Assembly: GCA_943788425.1 (NCBI GenBank)
Contig: CALSQF010000011.1
Span: 55,092-119,091 of the forward strand
Length of the DNA stretch: 64,000 nucleotides
Direction: 5' to 3'
DNA from: an uncultured Planktomarina sp.
GTDB taxonomy: Bacteria; Pseudomonadota; Alphaproteobacteria; Rhodobacterales; Rhodobacteraceae
Both the position numbers and the translations under genes were made by a program. The notes beneath the pieces are model-generated. The model worked only from the letters and a program-made list of their open reading frames with translations, did not search any database and had not been told where the DNA came from. The number at the start of each line of letters is the position of its first letter. The first letter of the stretch is position 1. This document shows, piece after piece, positions 19,379 through 29,905 of this stretch.

Positions 19379-20356
19379 CTAGACTGTTAGGATGGTCGAC
19401 CCAGTTGTGAGGCGCGCCTCCAACGCATCATGCGCCGCTGTGACATCTTCCAAAGCAAACTCTTGACCAATCACAATTTTTACATCGCCAGATGTGACCT
19501 TCGAAAATAAATGCCGCGCCATCTCCTGGCAATCTTCATGCTTGCCAATATGAGTAAAGAGCGTCGGGCGGGTGATTTTCAGCGAACCTTTCGCCCCCAA
19601 TTGGGCCAAGTTGAACGGCGGCACTGGACCCGAAGCATTGCCGAAAGTGATCATCATGCCCAGCGGTTTGAGGCTATTGAGGGAGCCTTCAAAAGTGCTC
19701 TCACCCACAGAATCCATCACCACATCAACCCCCGCACCCCCGGTTAATTCATTGACCTTCTCTTCGAAGTTTTCTGACATATAGTTGATGCAATGGGTGG
19801 CCCCATGGTGCAAAGCCAATTGGCATTTTTCATCGCTGCCAGCGGTGCCAATCAGGGTAATGCCCTCAGACTTAGCCCATTGGCAGGCAATTAAACCGAC
19901 GCCGCCTGCTGCTGCATGAAACAGAACTGTGTCGCCTTTATGCAGCGGCGTGGTGCGATGAAAGAGATATTGCACCGTCATGCCCTGAAGCATCATCGCC
20001 GCGCCCTGCTCGAAGCTGATTTCGTCGGGCAAAGGACAAACCTGCGCCGCCGGCATCACGCGCCGCTCACAATAAGAGCCCGGCGGCATAGAGGCATAGG
20101 CCACACGGTCCCCAACCTTCACATGGGTGACACCTGCCCCCACAGCTTCAATCACACCGGCCGCCTCCATGCCAAGGGCCTGAGGCAAGGGCAGAGGGTA
20201 AAGTCCCGTGCGCTGATAGACGTCTATATAATTGAGCCCGCAGGCTTTATGAGCGATGCGCACCTGCCCATCACCGGGTTCTCCGGCTGGCATATCCACA
20301 ATTTTTAGTTGATCCGAACCCCCGAATTCTTTGATCACAACAGTCTTATTCATCAC
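19379..20356 (-). CDS. qor: NADPH:quinone oxidoreductase (zinc-independent MDR family)
   Basis: A 325-residue medium-chain reductase. The quinone oxidoreductase signature GDTVLFHAAAGGVGLIACQWA near residue 141 includes the NADPH loop, preceded by MEAAGVIEAVGAGVTHVKVGDRVAYA near 63. Zinc ligands of true alcohol dehydrogenases are absent. It reduces quinones or alpha,beta-unsaturated carbonyls with NADPH in the cytosol. It faces the acyl-CoA dehydrogenase 3' end across 57 bases. The promoter lies in the 117-base gap it shares divergently with the LysE gene. Confidence 0.9.
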   Translation of the reverse strand: MMNKTVVIKEFGGSDQLKIVDMPAGEPGDGQVRIAHKACGLNYIDVYQRTGLYPLPLPQALGMEAAGVIEAVGAGVTHVKVGDRVAYASMPPGSYCERRVMPAAQVCPLPDEISFEQGAAMMLQGMTVQYLFHRTTPLHKGDTVLFHAAAGGVGLIACQWAKSEGITLIGTAGSDEKCQLALHHGATHCINYMSENFEEKVNELTGGAGVDVVMDSVGESTFEGSLNSLKPLGMMITFGNASGPVPPFNLAQLGAKGSLKITRPTLFTHIGKHEDCQEMARHLFSKVTSGDVKIVIGQEFALEDVTAAHDALEARLTTGSTILTV

Positions 20357-20473
20357 GCTCTCCTAAGTTTAGAAATGAGTGTAGCGCATTGCCGTGCCGG
20401 TACAATCGCCAATTCCTCTGAGATGCGATCTACGGCGCTGGTCACCTTCGGACTTTGGCCTTAGGGTCAGCGC

Positions 20474-21064
20474 ATGATTACATTTGCACTTGCCATAGTC
20501 CTGATGCTTGCCACCCCCGGCCCCGGAGTTCTGTCCGCCGCCGGTGTCGGTGCTGGGTTTGGAGCTGCGGCGGGGCTCCGCTACGTGGCTGGGCTCTGTA
20601 TTGGGCAGGCCTTGGTTTATGCGGCCGTCGCCGCGGGCCTGTCAGCCTTCGTGCTCGACACTCCGTGGCTGCGGATCACATTAATGGCAGTGTCGTTTTT
20701 GTATCTGCTGTATTTGGCAAGCCGGATTGCTTTCGCTGGCGCGCAAGTGGCTTTCATTAGATCCGAAACCCCGCCCAGGCTCATGGCCGGTTTGCTCTTG
20801 CAGCCCATCAACCCGAAAGCCTATGCGGTGCTGACCGCTTTAATCACCGGATTTCCAATCTATGAGGACGCCTATTGGAGTGAAGTGGCCATAAAATTTG
20901 TCATTCTAAATATGATTTGGGTGCCAATCCATGTGATTTGGGTCCTTTTTGGCGTCTCGCTCAAGCGGCTCAACCTCTCGCCTAACGCGCAACGAGCGAT
21001 CAACATATCCATGGCCCTGTCAATGCTACTCGTGGTTGGCCTCGCCGCTTGGACCCTGCTCTAA
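20474..21064 (+). CDS. LysE/RhtB-family amino acid exporter
   Basis: A 196-residue inner membrane protein with about six hydrophobic segments. The family start motif is present ([20 protein letters not shown], then [13 protein letters not shown]) and so is the conserved [14 protein letters not shown] near residue 110. Such transporters export amino acids or small homologues, driven by the proton gradient. Its 3' end overlaps the convergent recO by 39 bases. Confidence 0.85.
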   Translation: MITFALAIVLMLATPGPGVLSAAGVGAGFGAAAGLRYVAGLCIGQALVYAAVAAGLSAFVLDTPWLRITLMAVSFLYLLYLASRIAFAGAQVAFIRSETPPRLMAGLLLQPINPKAYAVLTALITGFPIYEDAYWSEVAIKFVILNMIWVPIHVIWVLFGVSLKRLNLSPNAQRAINISMALSMLLVVGLAAWTLL

Positions 21065-21793
21065 GCCGGCTATGCGGAACAATCTCTCGACCAGCCGCTG
21101 TCGCGCTAAGGGCAATCCCCGATCACCAAGCGATGGCGCCAACCATTTTTCCAAAAAATGCCCAGTGGTGCGTAACCCGGCGGCAATCTCGCCATTATCC
21201 GCAACACTTTGCCCGATCATACAAGGCGCAAGCGGCAACAGCTGCGTCTTCCAGCGCCCCGCGTGATGTGCGGCCACAGCCCGACCAGATTTCGGAGACA
21301 CATAGGCCAAATCCTCGGTGGTTCCAGACACCGCACAACAGCTGAGATCCAGACCAAAGCCCAAATCCTCCAACAGCTGCATTTCCCAGTGTAAATAGGC
21401 CAAAGGCCAAGCCTCTGTGACGCAGATCAAATCCAAAAGATTGATCGAGGCGCTATAGAGTGCCCCATGCTGCGCGCGCTCTGGCAGAGCAAAGTTCAAA
21501 AGCCCAACAACAGATGTCAAACCGGCCAAGGCCAAAGGATCCGCCATCACTTGTGCTGCCCGGCTGCGCATAGGTTCAACCGTGAATGCACCCATGTGCT
21601 CTTCAAGCCTGGCTTTCCAGACCACCTCAAATTGACCACCAGGTTGCAAAATAGGGCCTTGCCTTCGCCCAGCGCCACCGCGCACTACACCCGCATGTTT
21701 CCCATGATGTTCTGTAAAAACCTCAACGATGACGGCCGCTTCACCATGCTTACGCACAGCCAATAAAACCCCTTCATCCCGCCATTCTATCAA
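21026..21793 (-). CDS. recO: DNA repair protein RecO
   Basis: A 255-residue protein starting with the OB-fold motif [31 protein letters not shown] split across residues 2-32, then GGAGRRQGP and the helical C-terminal domain ([18 protein letters not shown] near residue 140), as in alphaproteobacterial RecO. RecO loads RecA onto SSB-coated single strands in the RecFOR gap-repair route. It is the last gene of the era-linked cluster, 113 bases after the DUF1491 gene. Its 3' end overlaps the LysE gene in the opposite strand. Confidence 0.93.
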   Translation of the reverse strand: MIEWRDEGVLLAVRKHGEAAVIVEVFTEHHGKHAGVVRGGAGRRQGPILQPGGQFEVVWKARLEEHMGAFTVEPMRSRAAQVMADPLALAGLTSVVGLLNFALPERAQHGALYSASINLLDLICVTEAWPLAYLHWEMQLLEDLGFGLDLSCCAVSGTTEDLAYVSPKSGRAVAAHHAGRWKTQLLPLAPCMIGQSVADNGEIAAGLRTTGHFLEKWLAPSLGDRGLPLARQRLVERLFRIAGLEQGPSGEANHE

Positions 21794-21906
21794 AACATAG
21801 ACCCTAACTTACCCGCGGCAGACAGCAATGACCTAGTATTGGCCGCGTACCGGACCAGTCTATCCAGAGGGCTGCCGAATGTTAAGCGATTTGCCGGGCC
21901 CCTAGG

Positions 21907-22239
21907 CTATTCGCTCAAACCAGGCTCATCGAGCAAATGGCGCCCAAGCCGGTCTTCGACTTCAATCACCCAAACGTCAGGATCAAAGTCCCGCTGACGG
22001 CCAATCGCAAGGTCCAAGTCAGCCTCCTCTCCCGAAATCAGCTCCACCCAATTGCGTGCACCGCTTTGCAAATCAAAAGAGCGCTGAAAAACGATGCCTT
22101 GCCCGTCCAGCAGGTTGAGCTTAACCAAAACCGCCCCCGCCGTTGCATCTCCCCGCTGGACCACAAAGGCCGGAATATCAGCAAGGCGCAGGCGCGTCAG
22201 ATAGGCAGCGACCCAAATATCGCTGGTCAGGCGGATCAT
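21907..22239 (-). CDS. DUF1491 family protein
   Basis: A 110-residue protein with RLTSDIWVAAYLTRLRLADIPAFV at its start (split in two strands and a helix), an AVLVKLNLLDGQG strand and a C-terminal acidic helix (DPDVWVIEVEDRLGRH). This is the short DUF1491 family kept next to era in many alphaproteobacteria. The function is unknown. Its start overlaps the era stop by 4 bases, so it is translated with era. Confidence 0.85.
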   Translation of the reverse strand: MIRLTSDIWVAAYLTRLRLADIPAFVVQRGDATAGAVLVKLNLLDGQGIVFQRSFDLQSGARNWVELISGEEADLDLAIGRQRDFDPDVWVIEVEDRLGRHLLDEPGLSE

Positions 22240-23144
22240 TCGTTTCCGTCACGAAAATCGAGGCCCATTTCCTCGTAACGTTCTTTGTCTTCCAACCAGT
22301 TCGGACGCACTTTAACCTGTAAAAACAAATGCACCTTGCGGCCCAAAAACTCTTCCAATTCCGTCCGGGCTTGAGTGGATACAGCTTTGATCGTCTCGCC
22401 ACCCTTGCCAAGCACAATGCCTTTATGGCCATCACGCATCACATAGATCAGCTGGTCAATTTTACACGAGCCATCTTTACGCTCCTCCCAAGCCTCCGTC
22501 TCAACGGTCAGCTGATAGGGCAATTCTTGGTGCAAACGTAGGGTCAATTTTTCTCGTGTGGTCTCTGCCGCCAGCATGCGCAGCGGCAGATCGGCAATTT
22601 GGTCTTCAGGATAAAGCCAAGGGCTTTCCGGCAATTCACCAGCAATCCAAGTCTTCAATGCTGCGCAGCCATGGCCCTTTTCCGCAGAAATCAGGAAAGT
22701 CTCAACAAAACCAAACGCCTCATTCATCGCCTTGGTCAAAGCCAATAGCTCTGCAGCCTGCACCTTGTCGATTTTGTTAATCGCTAAGGCAATTGATTTT
22801 CCTTTCGGAAGATCCTTAAGCGCTTCCATGATTGCATCCACGCCCTCTGTGACACCGCGATGCGCTTCGATCAAAAATACCGTCAGGTCAGCATCAGCAG
22901 CCCCGCCCCAGGCGGATTTCACCATCGCGCGATCCAAACGACGTTTGGGGCGGAAAATACCCGGGGTGTCCACGAATACAATTTGCGCCTCGCCCTCAAG
23001 TGCGACACCGCGGATGCGGGCGCGGGTCGTCTGCACCTTATGGGTGACTATCGAAACCTTTGCCCCCACCATACGGTTGAGCAGGGTTGATTTCCCTGCA
23101 TTGGGTTCCCCAATCAGGGCAACAAATCCGGCGCGTGTGCTCAT
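22236..23144 (-). CDS. era: GTPase Era
   Basis: A 302-residue ribosome-assembly GTPase. The G motifs are complete: [11 protein letters not shown] (G1), [13 protein letters not shown] (G3), [10 protein letters not shown] (G4) and LISAEKGHG (G5). The C-terminal KH domain has [19 protein letters not shown] near residue 248. Era binds the 3' end of 16S rRNA during 30S maturation. It overlaps rnc upstream and DUF1491 downstream by 4 bases each, so the three are translationally coupled. Confidence 0.97.
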   Translation of the reverse strand: MSTRAGFVALIGEPNAGKSTLLNRMVGAKVSIVTHKVQTTRARIRGVALEGEAQIVFVDTPGIFRPKRRLDRAMVKSAWGGAADADLTVFLIEAHRGVTEGVDAIMEALKDLPKGKSIALAINKIDKVQAAELLALTKAMNEAFGFVETFLISAEKGHGCAALKTWIAGELPESPWLYPEDQIADLPLRMLAAETTREKLTLRLHQELPYQLTVETEAWEERKDGSCKIDQLIYVMRDGHKGIVLGKGGETIKAVSTQARTELEEFLGRKVHLFLQVKVRPNWLEDKERYEEMGLDFRDGNE

Positions 23145-23824
23145 GCCCCTAACCTTTCCAACAATATTTTTGCCGCAGCCTGTTCGGCTTGGCGTTTCGA
23201 CCCAGCTTTGGCCTGCGCCGATTCGCCAGAATGTAATCTCACTTCAATCTCAAATTGCGGCGCATGATCCGGGCCAGAACGGGACAGTTCCACATAATTC
23301 GGCGGAGGGCCTTTGCGGGCCTGCGCCCATTCTTGCAAAGCGGTCTTTGGATCGCGCGCATCGGCCTTGACAGAGGTGATCCGCTTATTCCACAGGCGCA
23401 CGATCACCGCCTGCGCTTCGGCAAAACCACCATCGCGATACACCGCTGCAATCAGTGCTTCCATCGCATCGCCCAACAGGGCTTCCTTGCGGCGCCCGCC
23501 GCTAATCATCTCAGAGCGGCCTAATTTCAACAGATTGCCAATACCAATTGAGCGCGCCACATCTGCACAGGTTTCCTTGCGCACCAGAGCATTAAAACGC
23601 GGTGCCAATTGGCCCTCAGTTGCCTTCGCGTCCAGATCCAACAAGGCCTGCGCCATCACGAGCCCCAGCACCCGGTCGCCCAAAAACTCGAGCCGTTCGT
23701 TATCCGAGCGGGTTGCAGAGGAGATGCTGGAATGAGTCAGGGCTGTAATCAGGAGCCCCGGATCTTTAAACTCGTAACCGATATCGGCTGAAAACTGGCG
23801 TAACTCGGAAGAAAGCTTGATCAT
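23141..23824 (-). CDS. rnc: Ribonuclease III
   Basis: A 227-residue double-strand RNA endonuclease. The catalytic signature [15 protein letters not shown] is at residues 43-57, and the second acidic pair lies in [17 protein letters not shown] near 120. The dsRNA-binding domain runs from [12 protein letters not shown] to the C-terminal [16 protein letters not shown]. It processes rRNA precursors and structured mRNAs. It lies between lepB (26-base gap) and era (4-base overlap), the usual alphaproteobacterial order. Confidence 0.97.
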   Translation of the reverse strand: MIKLSSELRQFSADIGYEFKDPGLLITALTHSSISSATRSDNERLEFLGDRVLGLVMAQALLDLDAKATEGQLAPRFNALVRKETCADVARSIGIGNLLKLGRSEMISGGRRKEALLGDAMEALIAAVYRDGGFAEAQAVIVRLWNKRITSVKADARDPKTALQEWAQARKGPPPNYVELSRSGPDHAPQFEIEVRLHSGESAQAKAGSKRQAEQAAAKILLERLGA

Positions 23825-23850
23825 TACGCGACCTGGAACATAGAGAGCAT

Positions 23851-24720
23851 TTAATCAATTGCCTTGAAATAACGATCGCTGCGCCAGGTCCAGAAAGCCA
23901 AAATTGAGGCTCCGGCAGAAGAAAACAAAATACGGTCGGCCCGTCCGACGATGTCTTTTAGAGGCACGAAGCCGACGCCGCCAATGGTCTGCGGCACGCG
24001 GCTGTCAGAAGAATTGTCGCGATTATCTCCCATAAAAAAGAAATGCCCGTCCGGTACGGTGTAGACTTTTGTTGTATCCAAATTCATGCGCCCACCAAGG
24101 CGCATCGAATCTTGGTCAAACGTGTCCAACGCGCTATGTGCGACGCCATTGGGCAGGGTCTCAATGTATTTTTGCTTGATGCAATCTGCGCCCAGCCCTA
24201 CGGCACCATTGGAACAGACAGGCCGGTTGCGCTGCGAGCCTTGTGGCTCAAAGGTTTCAACGAAATACTCTACCTGTTTGCGTGCAACCGGCGTGCCATT
24301 GATCTGCAACACCCCGCCTTGCATTTGGATTTTATCACCCGGAAGACCAACCAAACGTTTGATGTAATCGGCTCCGGTCACCGGATGGCGAAACACCACC
24401 ACATCGCCGCGCTCAGGCGCGCCACCCAAAATCCGCGCATCACGGTCTTCGATGAAGCCACAAAAATCATCCGCATCGATATTTAAGCCAAGGCTGGCGA
24501 TTTGAATTTTAGGACAGGAGGCATAGGAGTACCCATAAGCCATTTTGTTGACGAATAGGAAATCCCCAATCAAAAGGCTGTCTTTCATTGAGCCGGACGG
24601 GATCCAAAAGGGTTGAAAAAACAAGGTGCGAAACACCCCAGCAATCAGCAGGGCATAGACCACAGTTTTGACCGTCTCTATCACACTCGCAGCAAAGCTT
24701 TTTTCTTCAATGTCGTCCAT
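23851..24720 (-). CDS. lepB: Signal peptidase I
   Basis: A 289-residue membrane-anchored serine peptidase with one N-terminal membrane helix ([16 protein letters not shown]). The catalytic Ser is in [15 protein letters not shown] and the general-base Lys in [15 protein letters not shown]. The conserved [11 protein letters not shown] block is near residue 230. It cuts signal peptides of exported proteins on the periplasmic side. It is part of the acpS-lepB-rnc-era run. Confidence 0.96.
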   Translation of the reverse strand: MDDIEEKSFAASVIETVKTVVYALLIAGVFRTLFFQPFWIPSGSMKDSLLIGDFLFVNKMAYGYSYASCPKIQIASLGLNIDADDFCGFIEDRDARILGGAPERGDVVVFRHPVTGADYIKRLVGLPGDKIQMQGGVLQINGTPVARKQVEYFVETFEPQGSQRNRPVCSNGAVGLGADCIKQKYIETLPNGVAHSALDTFDQDSMRLGGRMNLDTTKVYTVPDGHFFFMGDNRDNSSDSRVPQTIGGVGFVPLKDIVGRADRILFSSAGASILAFWTWRSDRYFKAID

Positions 24721-24771
24721 AACATCCTCGGGATTTGATTTAGGGCTATGTGCGGCGCTTACGGTCGAGAG

Positions 24772-25185
24772 TCAAGTTGCCCCGCCCTCAGTTGGGCGCG
24801 CTTCAATCACCACAAAAGCCTGTGCCCATGGGTGATCATCGGTCAAAGTACAATGGATCACCGCCGTATGACCGGCGGGCGTCATCTGCGCCAAACGCTC
24901 GGCAGCCCAGCCCGTGACGGCCATCACTGGTTGGCCGCTCCGCATGTTGGTGACAGCCATGTCTTTCCAACTGATACCCATAGCCAACCCCGTTCCAAGC
25001 GCCTTTGAACAAGCCTCTTTCGCCGCCCAACGTTTGGCATAAGTGCCCGCCACATCTTTGCGCGCCTCTGCCTTGCGTTGCTCAACCTGCGTAAAGACCC
25101 GGTTTTTAAACCGATCGCCAAAGCGATCCAATGTGCCTTGGATCCGCTCAATATTCGCCAAATCTGTACCGATGCCTAAAATCAT
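24772..25185 (-). CDS. acpS: Holo-[acyl-carrier-protein] synthase
   Basis: A 137-residue enzyme with the N-terminal [14 protein letters not shown] (Mg-binding Asp) and the [14 protein letters not shown] motif near residue 53. It moves 4'-phosphopantetheine from CoA to the Ser of acyl carrier protein. Its start overlaps the pdxJ stop by 4 bases. A 51-base gap leads to lepB. Confidence 0.95.
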   Translation of the reverse strand: MILGIGTDLANIERIQGTLDRFGDRFKNRVFTQVEQRKAEARKDVAGTYAKRWAAKEACSKALGTGLAMGISWKDMAVTNMRSGQPVMAVTGWAAERLAQMTPAGHTAVIHCTLTDDHPWAQAFVVIEARPTEGGAT

Positions 25186-25925
25186 AGACGGGCGTTTTGC
25201 ATCAAGCGACGCATTTCGGCAATGGCCGGGCCCAGACCCAAAAAGATAGATTCTCCGATCAAAAAATGTCCAATGTTCAGCTCGGCCACCTCGGGCAGAG
25301 CAGCTATGGGGGCCACTGTTTCGTAGCTCAAGCCATGGCCGGCATGCACCTCCAGACCCAGCTCGGCTGCAAACCGTGCACTGCGGGTGATCCGCGCCAA
25401 TTCCTCATCTGCGCCCAGGTGATTGCCCGCGGCATGGAAGTCGCAATAGGCGCCCGTATGCAGCTCAACCACCGCAGCTCCCACCTCCGCACTGGCTTGT
25501 AATTGTTGATCTTCTGCGGCTACGAACAGCGACACGCGGCATCCCGCTTCAACCAGAGGCGCTATGAAATCACGCAGACGGTCCTGATCTGCCGCCACAT
25601 CCAGACCGCCCTCGGTGGTCCGCTCCGCGCGTTTTTCAGGCACGAGACAAACCGCATGCGGATTATGGCGCAGGGCTATGGCGTGCATTTCTGCTGTTGC
25701 GGCCATTTCGAAATTCAAAGGAATGCGCAATGCGCCAATCAAAGCGTCAATGTCTGCATCGCGAATATGCCGACGATCCTCACGCAGATGTGCGGTAATA
25801 CCATCAGCCCCGGCGGCCTCGGCCATCAAGGCTGCGCGCAGAGGATCCGGATAAGCGCCGCCCCTTGCGTTGCGTAAAGTGGCCACGTGATCAATATTGA
25901 CGCCGAGGCGTTGCTCAATGGACAT
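25182..25925 (-). CDS. pdxJ: Pyridoxine 5'-phosphate synthase
   Basis: A 247-residue TIM-barrel enzyme with [16 protein letters not shown] at the start, [13 protein letters not shown] near residue 40, ELHTGAYC near 154 and the C-terminal [13 protein letters not shown] phosphate loop. It condenses 1-deoxyxylulose 5-phosphate with 3-amino-2-oxopropyl phosphate in vitamin B6 synthesis. It is translationally coupled to acpS, as in most proteobacteria. Confidence 0.96.
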   Translation of the reverse strand: MSIEQRLGVNIDHVATLRNARGGAYPDPLRAALMAEAAGADGITAHLREDRRHIRDADIDALIGALRIPLNFEMAATAEMHAIALRHNPHAVCLVPEKRAERTTEGGLDVAADQDRLRDFIAPLVEAGCRVSLFVAAEDQQLQASAEVGAAVVELHTGAYCDFHAAGNHLGADEELARITRSARFAAELGLEVHAGHGLSYETVAPIAALPEVAELNIGHFLIGESIFLGLGPAIAEMRRLMQNARL

Positions 25926-25948
25926 AATCTTATCTTCCTGTTTTCACC

Positions 25949-26617
25949 TTAGACACCAGAGTCATCTTCTCGTTTAAGGAGCGTCTTGCGGCGTAACTCT
26001 GCAAATTTGGCCGCTAATTGACCTTTTCGGCGGCTTTTATACACGCGAATAGCGGGAACAGTAATAGCATAAATCACCAGCCCTGATATGATTCCCGGCA
26101 CCACCCCGCCGATCATCCAGGGGAAAAACACCGTGTGCCAAAATTCGACCAAATACGTCCAATCTCCGCCGGTTTGCATGAAGAAAGCAACGATATTTGC
26201 ACCCAATTCCGACACCGCGCGCGCAAACATTTCTCCTAAACCCAAGTGCAGATCGCTCTCTGGTCGCTTGCCCAGAAACGCATGACCAAAACCAAGCGCC
26301 GTTACGCCAATGGGGATATAGGTCAGCGGGTTGCCGAAAAATGTTCCCAACAGCGAGGCGAGGACATTGGCCCGCAATACAAGCGCGAGCACCCAAGCCA
26401 GAAGAAAATGTAACCCGTAAAACGGAGTGAAAGAGGTGAACACGCCTATCGCCACGCCACGCGCGATTTCCTCCGGCGTTCCTGGCAGGCGGCGCAAACG
26501 GTGTGTGATATAAGAATAGGCGCGGGCCCAGCCCCCCCTTGGGTAGACCCATTCCCAAAGCGCCCTGGGCAGCCCACGCTTTTCACGACGCTTAAACACC
26601 AATTTCGCCCCACTCAC
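25949..26617 (-). CDS. DUF2062 membrane protein
   Basis: A 222-residue inner membrane protein. It has a basic N-terminus, then the typical DUF2062 segment TPEEIARGVAIGVFTSFTPF followed by hydrophobic helices, LGTFFGNPLTYIPI near residue 90 and two further helices, ending in a basic tail. The function is unknown. The GTG start at 26617 lies inside the last codons of rsh (26-base overlap), so it is coupled to that gene; an internal GTG at 26599 is an alternative. Confidence 0.85.
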   Translation of the reverse strand: MSGAKLVFKRREKRGLPRALWEWVYPRGGWARAYSYITHRLRRLPGTPEEIARGVAIGVFTSFTPFYGLHFLLAWVLALVLRANVLASLLGTFFGNPLTYIPIGVTALGFGHAFLGKRPESDLHLGLGEMFARAVSELGANIVAFFMQTGGDWTYLVEFWHTVFFPWMIGGVVPGIISGLVIYAITVPAIRVYKSRRKGQLAAKFAELRRKTLLKREDDSGV

Positions 26618-28757
26618 CGTTCATAGCGTCGATGTCCCGCCCGAGTTCGGGATTGCGGTGACGGCTGACTTCTGCCACATCACTCTCTGCCTCCAGCGCC
26701 GTGAGCACCATGTGCAATTGTGACACATCCCTAAGTTCCAATTCGACGAGCAGTTTGAAATAGTCCGGCTTGCGGTCCAAAAAGTGAATGTCAGAGATAT
26801 TGGCATTCTGATCGCCGATCAATGTGCAAATCCGCCCCATTACGCCTGTGCCATTCAAAATGGTGGTGATGATCTGCGCCGGATTGGTCGCGGCATGCTG
26901 CCCGTCCCGCCAATGCAGATCTAACCAGCGGTCCATTTGGGTTTCATAATGCAATAGGTTTGGGCAATCTATAGTGTGAACCACGACACCATGACCTTTG
27001 AAAATGATCCCAACAATGCGCTCTCCGGGCAGGGGGTCGCAACAGGCGCCATGGGTAAACTTTTGTCCTGGCTCCAACCCGATCAAAGCAACCGCCGGCC
27101 CGACCTCATCAGCGTCGCGCACCTTTAGATTTGGGTAGAGCTCCGCCACCACGTCGCGCGCGGCGATTTCGGAGCTGCCAAGTCGGGCCAAAAGCTCATC
27201 TGCACTTGGCAAGCCATAGTGTTTCGCTGCGGTTTTCAAAGCACGGTCGGAGGCCTTCTTGTTGACATTCTCGAAGGCTACCCGTGCAAATTCTTGCCCC
27301 AGTTTGATAAATTTCTCACGGTCAAATTCGCGCAGGCTGCGGCGGATGGCTGTTTTCGCCCGGCCGGTGGCGACGATATCAATCCAGCTGGCCGGCGGGG
27401 TTTGCCCCTCAGCAGTGATGATCTGTACAGATTGCCCATTGCGCAAGCGCGTCCAGAGCGGCACGCGAAGACCATCAACCTTCGCCGAGACACAGGCCGC
27501 GCCAATGCGTGTATGAATGGCATAGGCAAAATCAATGGGCGTAGCGCCACGCGGCAGTTTGATGACATCGCCTTTGGGTGAAAAGCAAAATACTTGGTCG
27601 GTGTACATTTCCAATTTGAACGCTTCGAGAAATTCCCCATCGTCACCTTCGGAGCTAAATCGCTCTGTCAGCGATGAAATCCAAGTCGAAGGATCCAAAG
27701 CAAAGGGATTATCCACCCGCGCCCCGTCTCTATAAGACCAAGTCGCGGCCGCGCCTTTTTCTGCCACTTGATGCATCGATTTGGTGCGGATTTGCACCTC
27801 CACGCGGCGGGCATTGCGCCCCGAAACAGTGGTGTGAATGCTGCGGTAGCCATTGGTTTTGGGCTGGCTGATATAATCTTTAAACCGCCCCGGGACCGCC
27901 CGCCATCGCTGATGGATCAGCCCTAAAATCCGGTAGCAATCAGATTCATGATCCACAATGACCCGAAACCCGTAAATATCTGACAAGCGCGAGAAGGACA
28001 GCTCTTTATTTTGCATCTTGCGCCAAATCGAATAGGGTTTTTTAGCCCGACCTTGAATTTTCGCACCCTCAAGCTCCGCACGGTCCAGTTCCTCGAGCAA
28101 GTCGCCTTTGATCTGTTGTACCACGTCGCCAGTTTCGTTTTGCAACTTGATAAAACGGCGAATAATGGACTTGCGCCCGTCAGGATTGAGCACTTGAAAC
28201 GCCAAATCTTCCAGCTCTTCACGCAGCCAATGCATCCCCATGCGCCCGGCCAATGGCGCATAAATATCCATCGTTTCCAGAGCTTTTTGTTGCTGTTTTT
28301 CCGGCGTCATCGAACGGATGGTGCGCATGTTATGCAGCCGATCCGCCAATTTAACCAAAGTCACTCGAATATCTTTTGATGTGGCCATGATGAGCTTGCG
28401 GAAATTTTCCGCCTGCTTGTTCACTCTGGAGGAGAGTTGCAAATTGGTGAGCTTTGTCACCCCATCGACCAGTTCAGCCACCTCACGGCCGAACAAGTGC
28501 TCTAGGTCCGCAAAGCTCGCCTTGGTATCTTCAATCGTGTCATGCAACAGCGCAGTGATGATCGACGCATCGTCAAGATGCTGATCGGCCAAAATGCGGG
28601 CAACGGCTGCAGGATGGGTGTAATAGGGTTCGCCAGACCGGCGAAACTGTCCCTCGTGCATTTCCTGACAGAAGCGATAGGCTTGCGCAATCTGCTCGGC
28701 GTTGGTTGACGGATTGTAGGCGCGGATCAGACCGATCAGGTCATCGGCTGTGATCAT
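26592..28757 (-). CDS. rsh: Bifunctional (p)ppGpp synthetase/hydrolase (Rsh/SpoT)
   Basis: A 721-residue alarmone enzyme with all domains in order: HD hydrolase (ITALLHDTIEDTKAS near residue 64, HDxxED intact), synthetase (YGFRVIVDHESDCYRILGL near 260, QPKTNGYRSIHTTV near 300), TGS (GATPIDFAYAIHTRIG near 390) and C-terminal ACT (GVMGRICTLIGDQNANISDI near 650). Both activities should therefore work. It controls the stringent response on nutrient limitation. It follows rpoZ by 12 bases, so one transcript links the RNA polymerase omega subunit and the alarmone enzyme. Confidence 0.97.
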   Translation of the reverse strand: MITADDLIGLIRAYNPSTNAEQIAQAYRFCQEMHEGQFRRSGEPYYTHPAAVARILADQHLDDASIITALLHDTIEDTKASFADLEHLFGREVAELVDGVTKLTNLQLSSRVNKQAENFRKLIMATSKDIRVTLVKLADRLHNMRTIRSMTPEKQQQKALETMDIYAPLAGRMGMHWLREELEDLAFQVLNPDGRKSIIRRFIKLQNETGDVVQQIKGDLLEELDRAELEGAKIQGRAKKPYSIWRKMQNKELSFSRLSDIYGFRVIVDHESDCYRILGLIHQRWRAVPGRFKDYISQPKTNGYRSIHTTVSGRNARRVEVQIRTKSMHQVAEKGAAATWSYRDGARVDNPFALDPSTWISSLTERFSSEGDDGEFLEAFKLEMYTDQVFCFSPKGDVIKLPRGATPIDFAYAIHTRIGAACVSAKVDGLRVPLWTRLRNGQSVQIITAEGQTPPASWIDIVATGRAKTAIRRSLREFDREKFIKLGQEFARVAFENVNKKASDRALKTAAKHYGLPSADELLARLGSSEIAARDVVAELYPNLKVRDADEVGPAVALIGLEPGQKFTHGACCDPLPGERIVGIIFKGHGVVVHTIDCPNLLHYETQMDRWLDLHWRDGQHAATNPAQIITTILNGTGVMGRICTLIGDQNANISDIHFLDRKPDYFKLLVELELRDVSQLHMVLTALEAESDVAEVSRHRNPELGRDIDAMNGEWGEIGV

Positions 28758-28769
28758 GCCTGCATTTCC

Positions 28770-29123
28770 TTAACGTTGGCCTTGAGCTTCCATCAAAGCA
28801 CGCAGCAATTTTTCATCATTCAAATCGTCTTCAGCCGGCTTGTCCGGCTCACCGCCCATTAACAAAGCCATGGAGTCTTCTTCCGGCTCGTCAACTTCGA
28901 TTTGAGTTTGATTGCTTTCAATCAACCGCTCAAGCAAATCATCTACCATTTGCGTTTCATCAGCAATTTCACGCAGGGAAACGACAGGGTTTTTGTCGTT
29001 GTCGCGGTCTACAGTCACCGGAGACCCGCTGGCGATTTCGCGCGCCCGATGGGCCGCCAACATGACCAGATCAAAACGATTTGGAACCTTGTCTACACAA
29101 TCTTCAACTGTGACACGCGCCAT
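28770..29123 (-). CDS. rpoZ: RNA polymerase omega subunit
   Basis: A 117-residue protein. Its core [30 protein letters not shown] (read in two helices) is the standard omega fold, with the alphaproteobacterial acidic extension ([13 protein letters not shown] and after). Omega stabilises the beta' subunit and helps form the ppGpp site, which fits its place directly before rsh. It is the first gene of the minus-strand cluster; the 95-base gap to folK should hold the promoter. Confidence 0.96.
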   Translation of the reverse strand: MARVTVEDCVDKVPNRFDLVMLAAHRAREIASGSPVTVDRDNDKNPVVSLREIADETQMVDDLLERLIESNQTQIEVDEPEEDSMALLMGGEPDKPAEDDLNDEKLLRALMEAQGQR

Positions 29124-29218
29124 GCCTGATCTCCTGCACCTGTGATGAAGTACGCTACTTAGGAGCGAATGCCAAAAAACGCAAGGGTGAATCGCGCCGT
29201 CTCACCAGCGGCCCGCGC

Positions 29219-29812
29219 CTAAGGCAATGTCTTAAGGGCCGCGCGGTCTTCAGCTGGTAATCGGTCATACATCTGGCCTACCGTGAGACCCAACACCGGG
29301 TGGCACCAATCGGGCGCGACATCCATCAGCGGCCCTAAAACAAAGGCTCTGTCCTGCATCCGCGGATGTGGTAGGATCAACTCTTGCGGGGTTTGGGACA
29401 TCTGCTCAGACAGGGGCTTGTCGCGCCAGGCCGCATAGATCTCAACCGTTGGTGCGATTTCGTCTCCAAAGGCCAGTAAATCCAGATCCAACACCCTGCC
29501 ACCCCATCGCTGGGATCTGCGGCGCCCGAAGTTGGCCTCGATGCTGTGCAAAATAGCCAATAGCTCGTATGATTCGCCCTGAAACTGAAATGCAACCGCC
29601 GCATTGACGTAATCAGGGCCATATCCAACAGGAAAACAGGGCGAAACGAAATATTTACTTTTTCGCAGGAGGCTATTGGTCATTAAACGAAGTGACGCCA
29701 ACCCATATCCCAAAGTCACATGCGGCGGGCCCATTTCAGACTCCAAATTGCCGCCCATTGCGACCAGTGCGGTTTTTTGATGAATTTTTATTTTATTTTG
29801 CATGGGTGACAT
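29219..29812 (-). CDS. folK: 2-amino-4-hydroxy-6-hydroxymethyldihydropteridine pyrophosphokinase
   Basis: A 197-residue enzyme with ALVAMGGNLES at the start, SQRWGGRVLDLDLLAFG (ATP and Mg site with the Asp-x-Asp pair) near residue 100 and LPHPRMQDRAFVLGPLMDVAP near 145. It transfers pyrophosphate from ATP to the pterin in folate synthesis. It is somewhat longer than the E. coli form because of inserted loops. It stands alone, divergent from the NYN gene. Confidence 0.93.
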   Translation of the reverse strand: MSPMQNKIKIHQKTALVAMGGNLESEMGPPHVTLGYGLASLRLMTNSLLRKSKYFVSPCFPVGYGPDYVNAAVAFQFQGESYELLAILHSIEANFGRRRSQRWGGRVLDLDLLAFGDEIAPTVEIYAAWRDKPLSEQMSQTPQELILPHPRMQDRAFVLGPLMDVAPDWCHPVLGLTVGQMYDRLPAEDRAALKTLP

Positions 29813-29905
29813 TTACATAAACTATTTTAATCACTATCTTAACATGGCCTGGGCTGCAACTTACGCATATCGTAGCTCTCGGGGCTTTAAAGGGATATAT
29901 TTGAT